Positions 16,350-25,712 of a stretch of DNA of 64,000 bases are shown piece by piece. Origin of the DNA: Paenibacillus piri (GTDB lineage: Bacteria > Bacillota > Bacilli > Paenibacillales > NBRC-103111); contig NZ_SMRT01000008.1 of the NCBI RefSeq assembly GCF_004354045.1, positions 248,001-312,000 of the forward strand. The letters are read 5' to 3'. The notes below the pieces were generated by a model. That model did not search any database, had not been told where the DNA came from, and saw only the letters and a program-made list of their open reading frames with translations. The translations under genes were made by a program, and so were the position numbers. How positions within the stretch are numbered: the first letter of the stretch is position 1; every line of letters begins with the position of its first letter.

Positions 16350-17843
16350 ATGAATATGGTTTTGCTTTCCGGTGGTTCGGGCAGCAGGCTATGGCCTTTG
16401 TCCAGCGAACGGCGTTCGAAGCAGTTCATCCCTTTTTTTAAGGATGGAAACGGGCGTCCGTCCTCCATGCTGCAAAATGTATGGAGCCAGCTCCAAAGCA
16501 GAGGACTTCACCGTTCCACCGTTATCGCCACCTCGTCAAGTCAGCGCGATCAGATCGCCGGGCAATTGGGAGAAACCGTCGATCTCGTGCTCGAACCGGA
16601 AAAACGGGATACGTTTCCCGCGATTATGCTTTCGGTCGCTTATTTGTATTCGCGCAAAGGGATTCCCCCCGATGAGATCGTCGCCGTGATGCCGGTCGAC
16701 AGCTGTGTGGAGGATTCGTTCTATGATGTCCTGCAGCAGCTCCCGGATGCGCTGCGCGCGTCGGGGGCGAATGTGGCGCTTGTCGGCGTACGGCCGAGCT
16801 ATCCGTCCGTGAAGTACGGCTACATAATTCCCGAGCGGCCGGCTCGTCTTGCCGGAGCGCTTGCCATTCGCGAGTTTCATGAGAAGCCTTCCGCCGAGGC
16901 AGCCCAACGTTATATCGCCCGGGGGGCGCTGTGGAACTGCGGAGTGTTCGCCTTCCGGGCCGGCTTTCTGCTGGACAAGCTTGCCGCTATGGGGCTGCCG
17001 GCCGTATATGAGGAGCTGCTGCTCGAATACAATCGGCTGGAGAGCCGGAGCTTTGACTATGCGGTGGTCGAAAAGGAGAAGAAGGTTGCGGCGCTGGTTT
17101 ACGACAAGTCGTGGAAGGATCTGGGCTCCTGGTGTACGCTTGTGGAGGAATTGAGCCAGCCGGTTACGGGCGCGGGCCTGATATCGGAGGGCAGCCGGGA
17201 TGTTCATATTGTCAATGAACTGAAGCTGCCGATCGTCGTACACGGCCTGTCCGACGTTGTGGTTGCCGCTGGCAGGGAAGGCATTCTGGTCATGGGCAAA
17301 GGAGCCGGCGGCGGACTGAAAGACACGCTGAGCAGGCTGAGCGGGAGCGGTGGGGTGGAGGCTGACCCGGAAGGGCTCGCCGAAACGGCAGCGTCCGCGG
17401 AGGCGGCTGAGCCTGCAACGCCTGAAGACGGTGCCGGCTCCGTACAGGCAAAGTGCAGTGCCGGCTCCGCGGGGCTCGTCACATCGCCGCCCGCCGCATG
17501 TGCCATGCCGGGAGCGACAGCGGCTTCCCGTCTTGTTATCGACCGCTCGACCTTTGCCGATGGCATTGTCGTCACGACGACGCGAATCCATCTGAACGCA
17601 GGAGAACGGCTGGTCTATGAGCCGCAGCCGACGGAGGACAGACGGACGGTTTCCTGGACCGTTCTGCATGGACGGCTGCAATTGATGAACTGCAAGGGGG
17701 AGATGACCTTGAGCTCGGGTGGAAATGCCGCCTTGAACGAAGGAGATGCAGCTGTCATTCAGGCTGAAGAAGAAGCGGATTTGCTGGAGGTCGTCACGGC
17801 TGTCGGCGGTTCCTATCGGAGAACAAGGAGTGAATTCATGTGA
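16350..17843 (+). CDS. manC: Mannose-1-phosphate guanylyltransferase-like protein
   Basis: Nucleotidyltransferase with LLSGGSGSRLWPLS (pyrophosphorylase loop), VMPVDS, EFHEKP, GALWNCGVF and KSWKDLGSW, all ManC signatures. It is expected to make GDP-mannose from mannose-1-P and GTP. After residue ~320 a low-complexity Ala/Glu/Gly insert of about 70 residues separates the catalytic part from a C-terminal cupin-like domain (IHLNAGERLVYEP...SWTVLHG). The product is 497 aa. GGGTG precedes the ATG. It overlaps the next gene by 4 bases (ATGTGA). First gene of the glycan operon. Confidence 0.85.
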   Translation: MNMVLLSGGSGSRLWPLSSERRSKQFIPFFKDGNGRPSSMLQNVWSQLQSRGLHRSTVIATSSSQRDQIAGQLGETVDLVLEPEKRDTFPAIMLSVAYLYSRKGIPPDEIVAVMPVDSCVEDSFYDVLQQLPDALRASGANVALVGVRPSYPSVKYGYIIPERPARLAGALAIREFHEKPSAEAAQRYIARGALWNCGVFAFRAGFLLDKLAAMGLPAVYEELLLEYNRLESRSFDYAVVEKEKKVAALVYDKSWKDLGSWCTLVEELSQPVTGAGLISEGSRDVHIVNELKLPIVVHGLSDVVVAAGREGILVMGKGAGGGLKDTLSRLSGSGGVEADPEGLAETAASAEAAEPATPEDGAGSVQAKCSAGSAGLVTSPPAACAMPGATAASRLVIDRSTFADGIVVTTTRIHLNAGERLVYEPQPTEDRRTVSWTVLHGRLQLMNCKGEMTLSSGGNAALNEGDAAVIQAEEEADLLEVVTAVGGSYRRTRSEFM

Positions 17844-18070
17844 AAGTAAGAGCGCTGATTGGTTATGATCCTCAAAAAGTGGGACGTTATTTTAACGCAT
17901 TGGAAGAGGAAGAAGCAAGTCTGGACCGGCAGCGTATGCAATTAGAGCAGACGCATAAGCTCATGGAAGCGGAGCTGGAACACGAAATCGACGAGCTTAA
18001 GCGGAAAGTAGCCGAGCTTGATCAAATAGAAACGAATTTGAAGCAATGGCTCCAAATAAACCGGAATTAG
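17840..18070 (+). CDS. Small coiled-coil protein (76 aa)
   Basis: GTG start inside ATGTGA at the end of manC, with AAGGAG upstream, so it is translationally coupled. Residues 18-70 are almost all Glu/Leu/Lys/Gln with heptads and should form a coiled coil. There is no membrane segment. It overlaps the next gene by 25 bases. The next protein also begins with a coiled-coil stretch, so the two may pair. No family recognised. Confidence 0.75.
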   Translation: MKVRALIGYDPQKVGRYFNALEEEEASLDRQRMQLEQTHKLMEAELEHEIDELKRKVAELDQIETNLKQWLQINRN

Positions 18071-20403
18071 ACCGTTCGTTCGGTTTCGCTTGGCGGGGGC
18101 TCCGCAAACATTTAACCGACAAGCATGCGGGCGAACTGGAGGAACGGGTCCGGCTTAAACGTGAACAGCTTGCACAGCAAATTGCAGATCATGGACGGCG
18201 GATGCAGGAGCTGGCCAAGCAGCTCGACTACCTGCAGCGGGAGTACGACAGTAAAGACAGCTATGTCGAGGAGCTCATCGGCCAAAAGCAGGAGCTGCTC
18301 AACCAGGAGGGCTTCGTTGCCGCTTCGGAAGACGGCAAGGGCAAGCCGAAGTTGAGGCTGGGCGACATGCTGGTCGCGGAAGGTCTGGTGACGCAGGGGC
18401 AGCTGGCGGAAGCAATGGAGCGGCAGCAAAAATTCGGCGGCCGGCTCGGCGATATCGTATCCGAGATGGGCTTTGTCGATAAGAGTAGGCTGGCGCTCCT
18501 GCTTAACGGTCAATCCCGCAAAGGCCGGCTCGGCGATATGCTCGTCGAAACCGGTGCAATCACGCAGGAGCAGCTGAACCGGGCGCTCGAGTTCCAGCGC
18601 AAAAGCGGCGGGATGCTGGGCGATATTTTGATGTCGATGCGGATGATTGAGCCCGAGAAGCTGTACCGGCATATTGCCACGCAAAACAATCTGGGACGAA
18701 TCGGGTCCCAGTTCGATTTTGAAGACTTGATCAAGCTGCCGGAGTATATAGCCCGGCAATACGACGCCATCGTCGTTAATCAGGATTTAAACCGGTATTT
18801 GGTCGCCGTTGGCGGCCCGTTAACCGACGAGGCGCAAAGGGCCATTGAAGCGCTGCTGGGACTGCCGATCGAGCAGGTGCTTGCAACGCGCGAGGAAATG
18901 GAATATTTCTGGGCGCAGGTTTACCAGTCCGAGCTGATGGTGGAAAGCACGCAAAAGCTGGTGAACGAGCAGCCGCAAAACTCGGCGCATGTCACCTTTA
19001 CGGCTCCGCAATTGGCGGCGGCCGCCGCCTTGGGTTTGCTGCTTCTCATATGCATCGGCGTGGACTGGTTTCATACATTAATCGCCGTCAATATCGGGAT
19101 TCAGCTTTTTTACTTTTCGATGACCTTGTTTAAATTTTTAATTGTCATGTACGGCACGCGGGATTACGCGCAAATCCGCTTTACAAAAGAGCAGGTGGCT
19201 GCCATCGACGAGCGGACGCTGCCCGTCTATACGATACTGGTGCCGATGTACAAGGAGAGCGAGGTTATTCCTCATCTGCTGAGCAATATCGAACAGCTGG
19301 ATTATCCAAAGGCGAAGCTCGACGTCAGGCTGCTGATCGAAGAGGACGATGTGGAGGCTCAGGAACTGCTGAAGAGCATGAATCTTCCGGCCTATTACAC
19401 GACGATTGTCGTGCCGCACAGCCTGCCCAAAACGAAGCCGAAGGCTTGCAATTACGGCTTGATCCGCGCGCGCGGCGAATACGTCGTCATCTATGACGCC
19501 GAGGACCGACCCGACGCCGATCAGCTGAAGAAGGTGCATGCCGCTTTTATGAACGGTCCTGCCAATCTCGCTTGCATTCAGGCGAAGTTGAACTATTTCA
19601 ACAGCGAGCAAAACCTGCTGACCCGCTGGTTTACTCATGAATACAGCATGTGGTTCGAGCTTCTGCTGCCGGGCGTCATGCAGCTCGACATCCCGATTCC
19701 GCTGGGCGGAACATCGAACCATTTTAAAATGGCCGTGCTCAAGGAAGTCAATGCATGGGACCCTTACAACGTAACCGAGGATGCGGATCTCGGGATTCGC
19801 CTGCACAAATCGGGCTACACGACCGCTATCGTCGATTCCCGTACTTGGGAGGAAGCGAACAGCCGTACGGGCAACTGGGTACGCCAAAGGTCGCGCTGGA
19901 TTAAAGGCTACATGCAGACATGGCTTGTCCATATGCGCAATCCGGTGAAGCTTTATCGGGAGTTGGGGCTCAAAGGATTTCTCGGCTTTCAGGTAATGGT
20001 ATTGGCCACGCCGATGCTGCCGCTCTTAAACCCGATTTTTTGGGTGATGATCATCCTTTGGTACGGCTGGAGGGCTGCCTGGATTCCGCAGTTTTTCCCC
20101 GGGATTATTTATTATTTGGCATCCGTCGAATTTTTGATCGGTAATTTTTTGTTCGTATTCAGCAACGTTGCCGGCGTGTACTGGGTTATTCGCGAGCTGG
20201 AAAAAAGAGGATCGACCATGTTCTCGTACGGCTTGGTCAAATATGCGCTGCTGACGCCGATTTATTGGGTGTTGATGAGCATCGCTGCGGTCAAGGCGGC
20301 ATGGCAGTTAATTACGAAGCCGTTTTATTGGGAGAAGACAACGCACGGCCTGACCAAGCGCACCTCTGCTCCAGACGGGGATGCATTGAAGCAGAATGTA
20401 TAG
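18046..20403 (+). CDS. GT2 glycosyltransferase with N-terminal MshEN (c-di-GMP-type) domains
   Basis: 785 aa. Residues 25-90 form a coiled coil. Residues ~103-215 hold four RLGDxL-xxxG-(I/V)-x-L-x-Q units: RLGDMLVAEGLVT at 104, RLGDIVSEMGFVD at 133, RLGDMLVETGAIT at 161, and a weaker MLGDILMSMRMIE at 190. Such units form MshEN domains that bind c-di-GMP. Two membrane helices (~320-368) follow, then a GT-A domain with VPMYKE, IYDAEDRPD, VTEDADLG and RQRSRWIKGY, then C-terminal helices. It resembles cellulose-synthase-type enzymes; NfrB is a known MshEN-GT precedent. Likely a c-di-GMP-controlled exopolysaccharide synthase. Ligand binding is inferred. Confidence 0.85.
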   Translation: MAPNKPELDRSFGFAWRGLRKHLTDKHAGELEERVRLKREQLAQQIADHGRRMQELAKQLDYLQREYDSKDSYVEELIGQKQELLNQEGFVAASEDGKGKPKLRLGDMLVAEGLVTQGQLAEAMERQQKFGGRLGDIVSEMGFVDKSRLALLLNGQSRKGRLGDMLVETGAITQEQLNRALEFQRKSGGMLGDILMSMRMIEPEKLYRHIATQNNLGRIGSQFDFEDLIKLPEYIARQYDAIVVNQDLNRYLVAVGGPLTDEAQRAIEALLGLPIEQVLATREEMEYFWAQVYQSELMVESTQKLVNEQPQNSAHVTFTAPQLAAAAALGLLLLICIGVDWFHTLIAVNIGIQLFYFSMTLFKFLIVMYGTRDYAQIRFTKEQVAAIDERTLPVYTILVPMYKESEVIPHLLSNIEQLDYPKAKLDVRLLIEEDDVEAQELLKSMNLPAYYTTIVVPHSLPKTKPKACNYGLIRARGEYVVIYDAEDRPDADQLKKVHAAFMNGPANLACIQAKLNYFNSEQNLLTRWFTHEYSMWFELLLPGVMQLDIPIPLGGTSNHFKMAVLKEVNAWDPYNVTEDADLGIRLHKSGYTTAIVDSRTWEEANSRTGNWVRQRSRWIKGYMQTWLVHMRNPVKLYRELGLKGFLGFQVMVLATPMLPLLNPIFWVMIILWYGWRAAWIPQFFPGIIYYLASVEFLIGNFLFVFSNVAGVYWVIRELEKRGSTMFSYGLVKYALLTPIYWVLMSIAAVKAAWQLITKPFYWEKTTHGLTKRTSAPDGDALKQNV

Positions 20404-20444
20404 GATCGAGCGTTATTATGTCTTTTGCGAAGGATGTTTTGAGT

Positions 20445-21563
20445 ATGAGAGAAACATATGACAGAGTTATTATCGGTGCGGGGATGTATGGGCTGTACGC
20501 CGCGGTGCAGTCCGGCAGAAACGGATATTCCACACTTGTTATCGAAACGGAAGACGAGCCTTTTAAACGGGGCTCCCGCGTGAATCAGGCCAGACTGCAT
20601 AACGGTTATCATTATCCAAGGTCGTATGCTACCGCCGCCAAATCACAAAAATATTTCGACCGGTTTTTAAACGATTTTTCAGACTGCATCCATACCGATT
20701 TCAATAAAGTGTACGGCATTGCATCCAACTTTAGCTGGACAAACGGAAGCCAGTTTAAGCATTTTGCGGACAATTTGCAGCTGGTCTGCGAAGAAACGGA
20801 CCTCGAGCCATACTTTTACCGGAGCGCCGTGGAAAAAGCTTACCGTACGATTGAATACAGCTTTGACGCGCAGCGGTTGAAAGCGAAATTGCTGGGCCAA
20901 ATCGATCCCGGCATATGCGGCTTCAGGTTTGGCACTACAATCTGCAATGTGGTCAAAGAGGACGGTCATTTCATTGTAACGCTCGACAGCGGCGAACAAT
21001 TCGAAACGCCCTACATCTTAAACGCAACGTATGCGGGAACGAATCAAATTCATGACCTCATGGGCTACGAGCATCTGCCGATCAAATACGAGCTGTGTGA
21101 GGTTATAATATGCGATGTTTCCGAGCACTTAAAAGGCGTCGGAATTACCGTCATGGACGGGCCGTTTTTCTCCATTATGCCATTCGGCTTTACCGGCTAT
21201 CATTCGCTGACGACGGTTTCAAATACGCCTCATTACACGTCTCACGATTCCCTGCCCGCCTTTCCGTGTCAGGAGGAGGGCGGACGCTGTTCGCCCGGGC
21301 ATCTTCGTAGCTGCAATCAGTGCAAACATAAGCCGGAAACGGCCTTTGTCGAAATGAACCAGATGGTGAAAAAATATTTGAAAAGCGATATCGTCATCCG
21401 CTATGTCGAATCTCTCTATACGGTCAAACCCGTGCTGAAGACGTCGGAGGTCGATGATTCCAGACCGACAGTCATAAGACAATATTCGCAAAATCCCGAA
21501 TTTTACACTGTGTTTTCCGGGAAAATCAATACGGTATACGATTTAGACGATATATTAAGGTAG
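20445..21563 (+). CDS. FAD-dependent oxidoreductase, DAO type
   Basis: Rossmann FAD site RVIIGAGMYGLYAA at the N-terminus, then ETEDEPFKRGSRVNQARLHNGYHYPRS, the second FAD/substrate region. ATG 20445 is chosen because AAGGA lies 10 bases upstream and homology begins there; ATG 20418 and an open frame back to 20265 overlap the preceding gene. This gives 372 aa. A Cys cluster CxxEEGGRCSPGHLRSCNQCK near residue 280 is unusual and could bind a metal. It probably oxidises an amino-sugar or other intermediate of the glycan; the substrate is unknown. Confidence 0.75.
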   Translation: MRETYDRVIIGAGMYGLYAAVQSGRNGYSTLVIETEDEPFKRGSRVNQARLHNGYHYPRSYATAAKSQKYFDRFLNDFSDCIHTDFNKVYGIASNFSWTNGSQFKHFADNLQLVCEETDLEPYFYRSAVEKAYRTIEYSFDAQRLKAKLLGQIDPGICGFRFGTTICNVVKEDGHFIVTLDSGEQFETPYILNATYAGTNQIHDLMGYEHLPIKYELCEVIICDVSEHLKGVGITVMDGPFFSIMPFGFTGYHSLTTVSNTPHYTSHDSLPAFPCQEEGGRCSPGHLRSCNQCKHKPETAFVEMNQMVKKYLKSDIVIRYVESLYTVKPVLKTSEVDDSRPTVIRQYSQNPEFYTVFSGKINTVYDLDDILR

Positions 21564-21573
21564 GGTTAATGGG

Positions 21574-22476
21574 ATGATACTAGAAGAAAACTTCCTGTCC
21601 GTGATCATGGTAGCCCGCAACTGCGCCGATGTTATCGAGGATAAAGTGAATCGGCTGGACTGTTATTTGAAGAGCCGGTTCAAGCATTATGAAATTATCG
21701 TGGTCGAAAATTTTTCGCGGGACAATACGCTGCAGTTATTAAAAAATTGCGCCGCCAAACTGACCATTTTGGAGTTGGCCCGGTTTCATAACGTACAGCA
21801 AGCGCTAAGAGCCGGCGTTGACATCAGCATAGGCGACTATATACTTGAAATTGACGAGGTCAGGCTCGATTACGATATGGACATCATCTTTACGATGTAT
21901 GAAGCCTGTCTGAAGGGAAACGATTTTGTCATTTGCTCCCCGCAAAAGGTAAGCGCGTCATCTTATTTGTTTTACTGGATCATCAATAAATACTTTAAGG
22001 GCAAGCTGAATACCCGCATCGCTTCATCGGTGCTGGTCCTGTCGTCAAGACGGTGCCAGAACAAAATCGTCGAAACGGGCAACGTCATCATAAACCGGAA
22101 CATTTCGTATCTGCTGTCGGGACTCCAGTTTGAAATCATATACTTAAACATCAAATATAAAAATAACCGTAACTTATTCGAAAACGTGAACTTGATGGTG
22201 GACACGCTCACTTACTATACGGATATCCTCACGAGGCTGGCCTTATTTGTCTCATTCTTGTTTTTCTTTATTTCCCTAGGCGCGCTGCTGTTCAGTCTTG
22301 TATCCTATTTTATAAAGGGAGCCGTGGAAGGCTGGACGTCGCTCATCATGTTTTTAGGCTTCTCGTTTTCGGGCGTATTTCTGATGTTTGCGATTCTCAC
22401 CAAATACCTCAACAGTATTTTGCAAAGCACGGTGAATACCAAGAGCTATATTTTCAAATCGGTTATGAAGAAATAG
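21574..22476 (+). CDS. Divergent GT2 glycosyltransferase, membrane-anchored
   Basis: 300 aa. N-terminal GT-A fold with LSVIMVARNCADVIEDKV and EIIVVENFSRDNT. The usual DxD is replaced by EIDEVRLD (about residue 90), so activity is uncertain. Two C-terminal transmembrane helices (about 213-275) resemble the DPM1/GtrB layout. It lies 10 bp after the FAD gene, in the operon, and may be a degenerate partner of the next GT2 protein. Confidence 0.7.
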   Translation: MILEENFLSVIMVARNCADVIEDKVNRLDCYLKSRFKHYEIIVVENFSRDNTLQLLKNCAAKLTILELARFHNVQQALRAGVDISIGDYILEIDEVRLDYDMDIIFTMYEACLKGNDFVICSPQKVSASSYLFYWIINKYFKGKLNTRIASSVLVLSSRRCQNKIVETGNVIINRNISYLLSGLQFEIIYLNIKYKNNRNLFENVNLMVDTLTYYTDILTRLALFVSFLFFFISLGALLFSLVSYFIKGAVEGWTSLIMFLGFSFSGVFLMFAILTKYLNSILQSTVNTKSYIFKSVMKK

Positions 22477-22499
22477 TCATTGCGGAGCAGGTGGTTTTG

Positions 22500-23444
22500 A
22501 TGAAAAAGTTAATTTCAGTCATAGGTCCGATGTTTAACGAAGAAGGGCTTGTATCGGAATATTGTTCGCAAACCTTGAAGGTTCTCGAAAAACTGAGCGA
22601 CAAATACGATTATGAGCTGATATTGGTGGATGACGGCTCGTCGGACCGGACCTACAGCAATATGATGGACGAGCAGCGCAAGCATCCGCATATCGGCGTT
22701 GTCAAGCTGTCCCGGAACTTTGGTCTCGAAGGGGCGGTCCACGGAGGCATCGAAGTCGCCAAAGGGGATGCGGTCATTGTGATGGATGCCGATCTGCAGG
22801 ACCCGCCCGAGCTGATTTACCGAATGATCGAGATGTGGGAAGACGGCTACGATGTCGTATCGGGCAAGCGAATTGAACGAAAGAGCGATTCGTTGTTCAA
22901 AAAAATGAGCGCCTGGCTGTTTTATAAAGTAACGAGCGCATTTTCCAACCGGCTGGTTATTGAAGAAAACGCGGCGAATTACAAGCTGCTGAACCGCAGA
23001 GCGATCGATGAAATGAAAAAATTGCCGGAAGTGAACCGGATTTTCCGTGTATTGGTTCCATATGTCGGCTTGAAGGCCGGCAATGTCGAATATGCAAGGG
23101 ACATCCGGACCGCGGGCCAAACCAAATACAATCTGAAATCGATGATCCGGTATGCGCTGGACAGTTTGGTCGGAACGACGATCGAGCCTCTACGCTTTAT
23201 TATGTCACTCGGTTTTTTTACGATATTGTTGGGGATCTTGCTGACTTTGTCCATGCTGGTTATGCCCGTTGCTTCCAAGGATACGTCGCTTATCCTGGCC
23301 GTTTTGCTATATATAGCGGGCGCCGTGTTCATTTGCTTAGGCTTGATAGGCGAGTATGTCGGACAAATATTGATTGAAGTCAAGCGGAGACCTGCGTCGA
23401 TTATTGATCTATATTCCGCTCCGAATGCTGAGCATAGAGAGTGA
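22500..23444 (+). CDS. Polyprenyl-phosphate glycosyltransferase (GtrB/DPM1 type)
   Basis: GT2 enzyme loading a sugar onto undecaprenyl phosphate on the cytoplasmic side. SVIGPMFNEE, ILVDDGSSDRT, KLSRNFGLEGAVHGG, VIVMDADLQDPPE (DxD) and the AANYKLLNRRAI region are typical, with two C-terminal membrane helices (~230-295). ATG 22500 has GGAGCAGGTGG upstream; the in-frame GTG at 22491 is part of that site. The product is 314 aa. GtrA is encoded four genes further on, the standard partner. Confidence 0.88.
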   Translation: MKKLISVIGPMFNEEGLVSEYCSQTLKVLEKLSDKYDYELILVDDGSSDRTYSNMMDEQRKHPHIGVVKLSRNFGLEGAVHGGIEVAKGDAVIVMDADLQDPPELIYRMIEMWEDGYDVVSGKRIERKSDSLFKKMSAWLFYKVTSAFSNRLVIEENAANYKLLNRRAIDEMKKLPEVNRIFRVLVPYVGLKAGNVEYARDIRTAGQTKYNLKSMIRYALDSLVGTTIEPLRFIMSLGFFTILLGILLTLSMLVMPVASKDTSLILAVLLYIAGAVFICLGLIGEYVGQILIEVKRRPASIIDLYSAPNAEHRE

Positions 23445-23461
23445 ACTCGAAGGAGGCTGTT

Positions 23462-24403
23462 ATGGAATATTTCAGAATAGGCCAGTCGGGGCTAAAAAGC
23501 ACAGTCCTGACATTTGGAACGGCGCTTACGATAGGAACCGAGCATACGAGCGACAGCTATGCCAATAGTCTTGTCGATCAAGCCTGGAGACTTGGAATCC
23601 GATCATTCGATACGTCCAACAATTACGGTATGGGCGAGGCGGAAAAGCTCGTAGGCAAAGCGCTGGGCAAATACAGGCGCGGCGAATATATCGTGGCGAC
23701 GAAAGGGTCTTGGCCGATAGGCGATTCGCCTTACGACCGCGGACTTTCCAGAAAGCACATCCTGGACGCCGCGGACAGCTCGCTCGCCAGATTAGGGCTG
23801 GATTACGTGGATATTTATTACGCCCACCGCTATGACCCGGAAGTGCCGATGGAAGAAATTGTCCGCACCTTCAACAGCCTGATCGCTCAAGGGAAAATCA
23901 GGTATTGGGCGACTTCGGAATGGCCGCTTGAAGCGCTTGAACAATGCCATGAGGTCTGCGGCAGACTTCAGCTGGAAAAGCCGATTGCGGAACAGTTTAT
24001 TTATTCCTTTGCGATCAGGAAGGCGGATACAAACGGGGTTAAACCTTTTTGCCGTTCCCGTCAGGTTGGGATGTTCGGGTTTTCTCCGATTGCGCAGGGC
24101 CTTCTTACCGGCAAGTATAAAACGCATATTCCCGCAGACTCGAGAATAGCGAAAAAAGATGCGATCGGCTACGATAAAACCGAACAAATTTATTTACAGA
24201 ACAAAGAGCGGATCGAGCAGTTTATTCAACTCTGTGAGACTTACCGGGTGAAAGGGAGCCAGCTGGCATTAAGCTGGTGTATTAAAAACGGGGTATACCC
24301 TGTTATCGGAGCGTCCAGACCCGAGCAGCTGGAGGAAAATGTGAAAGCGTTGGATATCGAGTATCCCGACGAAATATGGACCCGGCTTGAACGTATTGGA
24401 TGA
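23462..24403 (+). CDS. Aldo/keto reductase
   Basis: NAD(P)H-dependent AKR, 313 aa. TSNNYGMGEAE holds the catalytic Asp-Tyr region (DTSNNYG), ATKGSW the Lys, and VDIYYAHRYDP the His. YATSEW and VIGASRPEQLEEN fit the barrel and cofactor end. ATG 23462 follows AAGGAGG; the in-frame GTG at 23441 overlaps the previous stop. Within the operon it may reduce a sugar or keto intermediate. The substrate is not evident. Confidence 0.85.
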   Translation: MEYFRIGQSGLKSTVLTFGTALTIGTEHTSDSYANSLVDQAWRLGIRSFDTSNNYGMGEAEKLVGKALGKYRRGEYIVATKGSWPIGDSPYDRGLSRKHILDAADSSLARLGLDYVDIYYAHRYDPEVPMEEIVRTFNSLIAQGKIRYWATSEWPLEALEQCHEVCGRLQLEKPIAEQFIYSFAIRKADTNGVKPFCRSRQVGMFGFSPIAQGLLTGKYKTHIPADSRIAKKDAIGYDKTEQIYLQNKERIEQFIQLCETYRVKGSQLALSWCIKNGVYPVIGASRPEQLEENVKALDIEYPDEIWTRLERIG

Positions 24404-24473
24404 GTCTCGATCATTTCCAGGATCTGTTTTCAAGCAGGAGAGCTGCCACAGCCATCAAATATGCGAGAGACGG

Positions 24474-25289
24474 GTGATTGAACTGAAATTCTGCATATCG
24501 AATATTGCATGGGAAGCCAAAGATGACGAGTCCGTTTATCGGCTCATGCGCTCCAACGGGTACGAGGGGCTTGAAATCGCTCCGACACGGGTATGGGACA
24601 ACCCTTATGGGCAGGGGCATTCGGATTACGCGCATTTCAAACAACAATTGAACCGTTACGGTATCGAATTGACCGCCATGCAATCCCTTTTATACCGGGA
24701 AGAAAGCTTGCAGCTGTTTCATGACGAGTCTTCGCGGCGGGAGATGTTGGCTGCGCTTGAGAAGCGGGCTGTGCTGGCTGAAATGCTGGGCATCCGAAGC
24801 ATGGTGTTCGGATTGCCGAAGAATCGAAGCTACTCCGGTATCGACAATCGCGAAGCGTTTGAAATCGCCGCGGACTTTTTCCGGCAGGCGGGGGAAATGG
24901 CCGAAGCTTATCACACGGCCTTTTGTATCGAAGCTGTGCCGGAAAGCTACGGCACCAATTTTATCAATTCCACTGCCGAAGCATTGGAATTAGTGAAGCA
25001 TGTGGGTTGCGAAGGCTTCAGACTGCATCTCGATACGGGGACGATCATTGGAAATAAAGAGAACTTAAGCGTAATCGCTGCGGCTGCAGGCTATATTTCC
25101 CATGTTCATATAAGCGAGCCGTTTCTTGACATCCCCGTTTCGCAAGGCGTTCACGCCGCTGTGGGCCGGGAGCTTCGCGAAACAGGCTACACAGGGTTTA
25201 TCTCGATCGAGATGAAGAGACGCCACGATTCGGAACCGCTGACCTATTTGGAATCTGTACTTGGGCACGTGAGGGAATGGTATGCATAA
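24474..25289 (+). CDS. Sugar phosphate isomerase/epimerase family protein
   Basis: Xylose-isomerase-like TIM barrel (AP endonuclease 2 superfamily). YEGLEIAPTRVW, CIEAVPESYGTNF, LHLDTGTI, HVHISEPF and FISIEMKRR hold the metal-binding Glu/His/Asp residues. The start is uncertain: GTG 24474 is placed where homology begins (IELKFCISNIAWEA), but its ribosome site is weak. The frame is open back to 24387, overlapping the reductase gene. About 271 aa. It overlaps gtrA by 8 bases. Probably epimerises a sugar for the glycan; the substrate is unknown. Confidence 0.75.
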   Translation: MIELKFCISNIAWEAKDDESVYRLMRSNGYEGLEIAPTRVWDNPYGQGHSDYAHFKQQLNRYGIELTAMQSLLYREESLQLFHDESSRREMLAALEKRAVLAEMLGIRSMVFGLPKNRSYSGIDNREAFEIAADFFRQAGEMAEAYHTAFCIEAVPESYGTNFINSTAEALELVKHVGCEGFRLHLDTGTIIGNKENLSVIAAAAGYISHVHISEPFLDIPVSQGVHAAVGRELRETGYTGFISIEMKRRHDSEPLTYLESVLGHVREWYA

Positions 25290-25698
25290 ATATAAACAAA
25301 TGGCCGCGTATCTTGTATTCGGCGTGCTGACGGTCGTTATTAATTTCGCCTGCTATTTGCTGTGTGCGAAGCTTTTGCACATGGACTATATGATCAGCAA
25401 CGGCATTGCATGGATCGCCGCGGTTATATTTGCGTTTGCCACGAACAAGTGGTTTGTCTTCCAAAAAAGCGAAACAAGCGATATCGCATCCGTAAGTAAG
25501 GAGTTCGCGGTATTTGTCGGCTGCAGAATCGCCTCGGGCATCATGGATATGCTGATCATGTACGTATTTATCGATTTGCTGCACTATAACGACGTCGTAA
25601 TAAAAGTGGTATCCAGCGCGTTCGTCATTATTGCCAATTATGTCTTAAGCAAATGGATCGTCTTTCGTAAAGGCGAAACGGTATCGGAAAAGCTATAA
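25282..25698 (+). CDS. GtrA-family lipid-linked sugar flippase
   Basis: 138 aa with four transmembrane helices (about 8-30, 38-58, 75-95, 103-125) and the GtrA features GVLTVVINFACY, NKWFVF and YVLSKWIVF. GtrA proteins move polyprenyl-P-sugars made by GtrB-type enzymes across the membrane. The start overlaps the previous gene by 8 bases. Last gene of the operon, facing the GT-C gene on the other strand. Confidence 0.88.
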   Translation: MHKYKQMAAYLVFGVLTVVINFACYLLCAKLLHMDYMISNGIAWIAAVIFAFATNKWFVFQKSETSDIASVSKEFAVFVGCRIASGIMDMLIMYVFIDLLHYNDVVIKVVSSAFVIIANYVLSKWIVFRKGETVSEKL

Positions 25699-25712
25699 CG
25701 AGCCTCCTGTCT

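Noticed and set aside
23425..23460. Fifth R1 copy at the GtrB-type gene stop (AGTGAACTCG)
   Set aside because: Only the first ~10 bases match; the rest is the ribosome site and start of the reductase gene.
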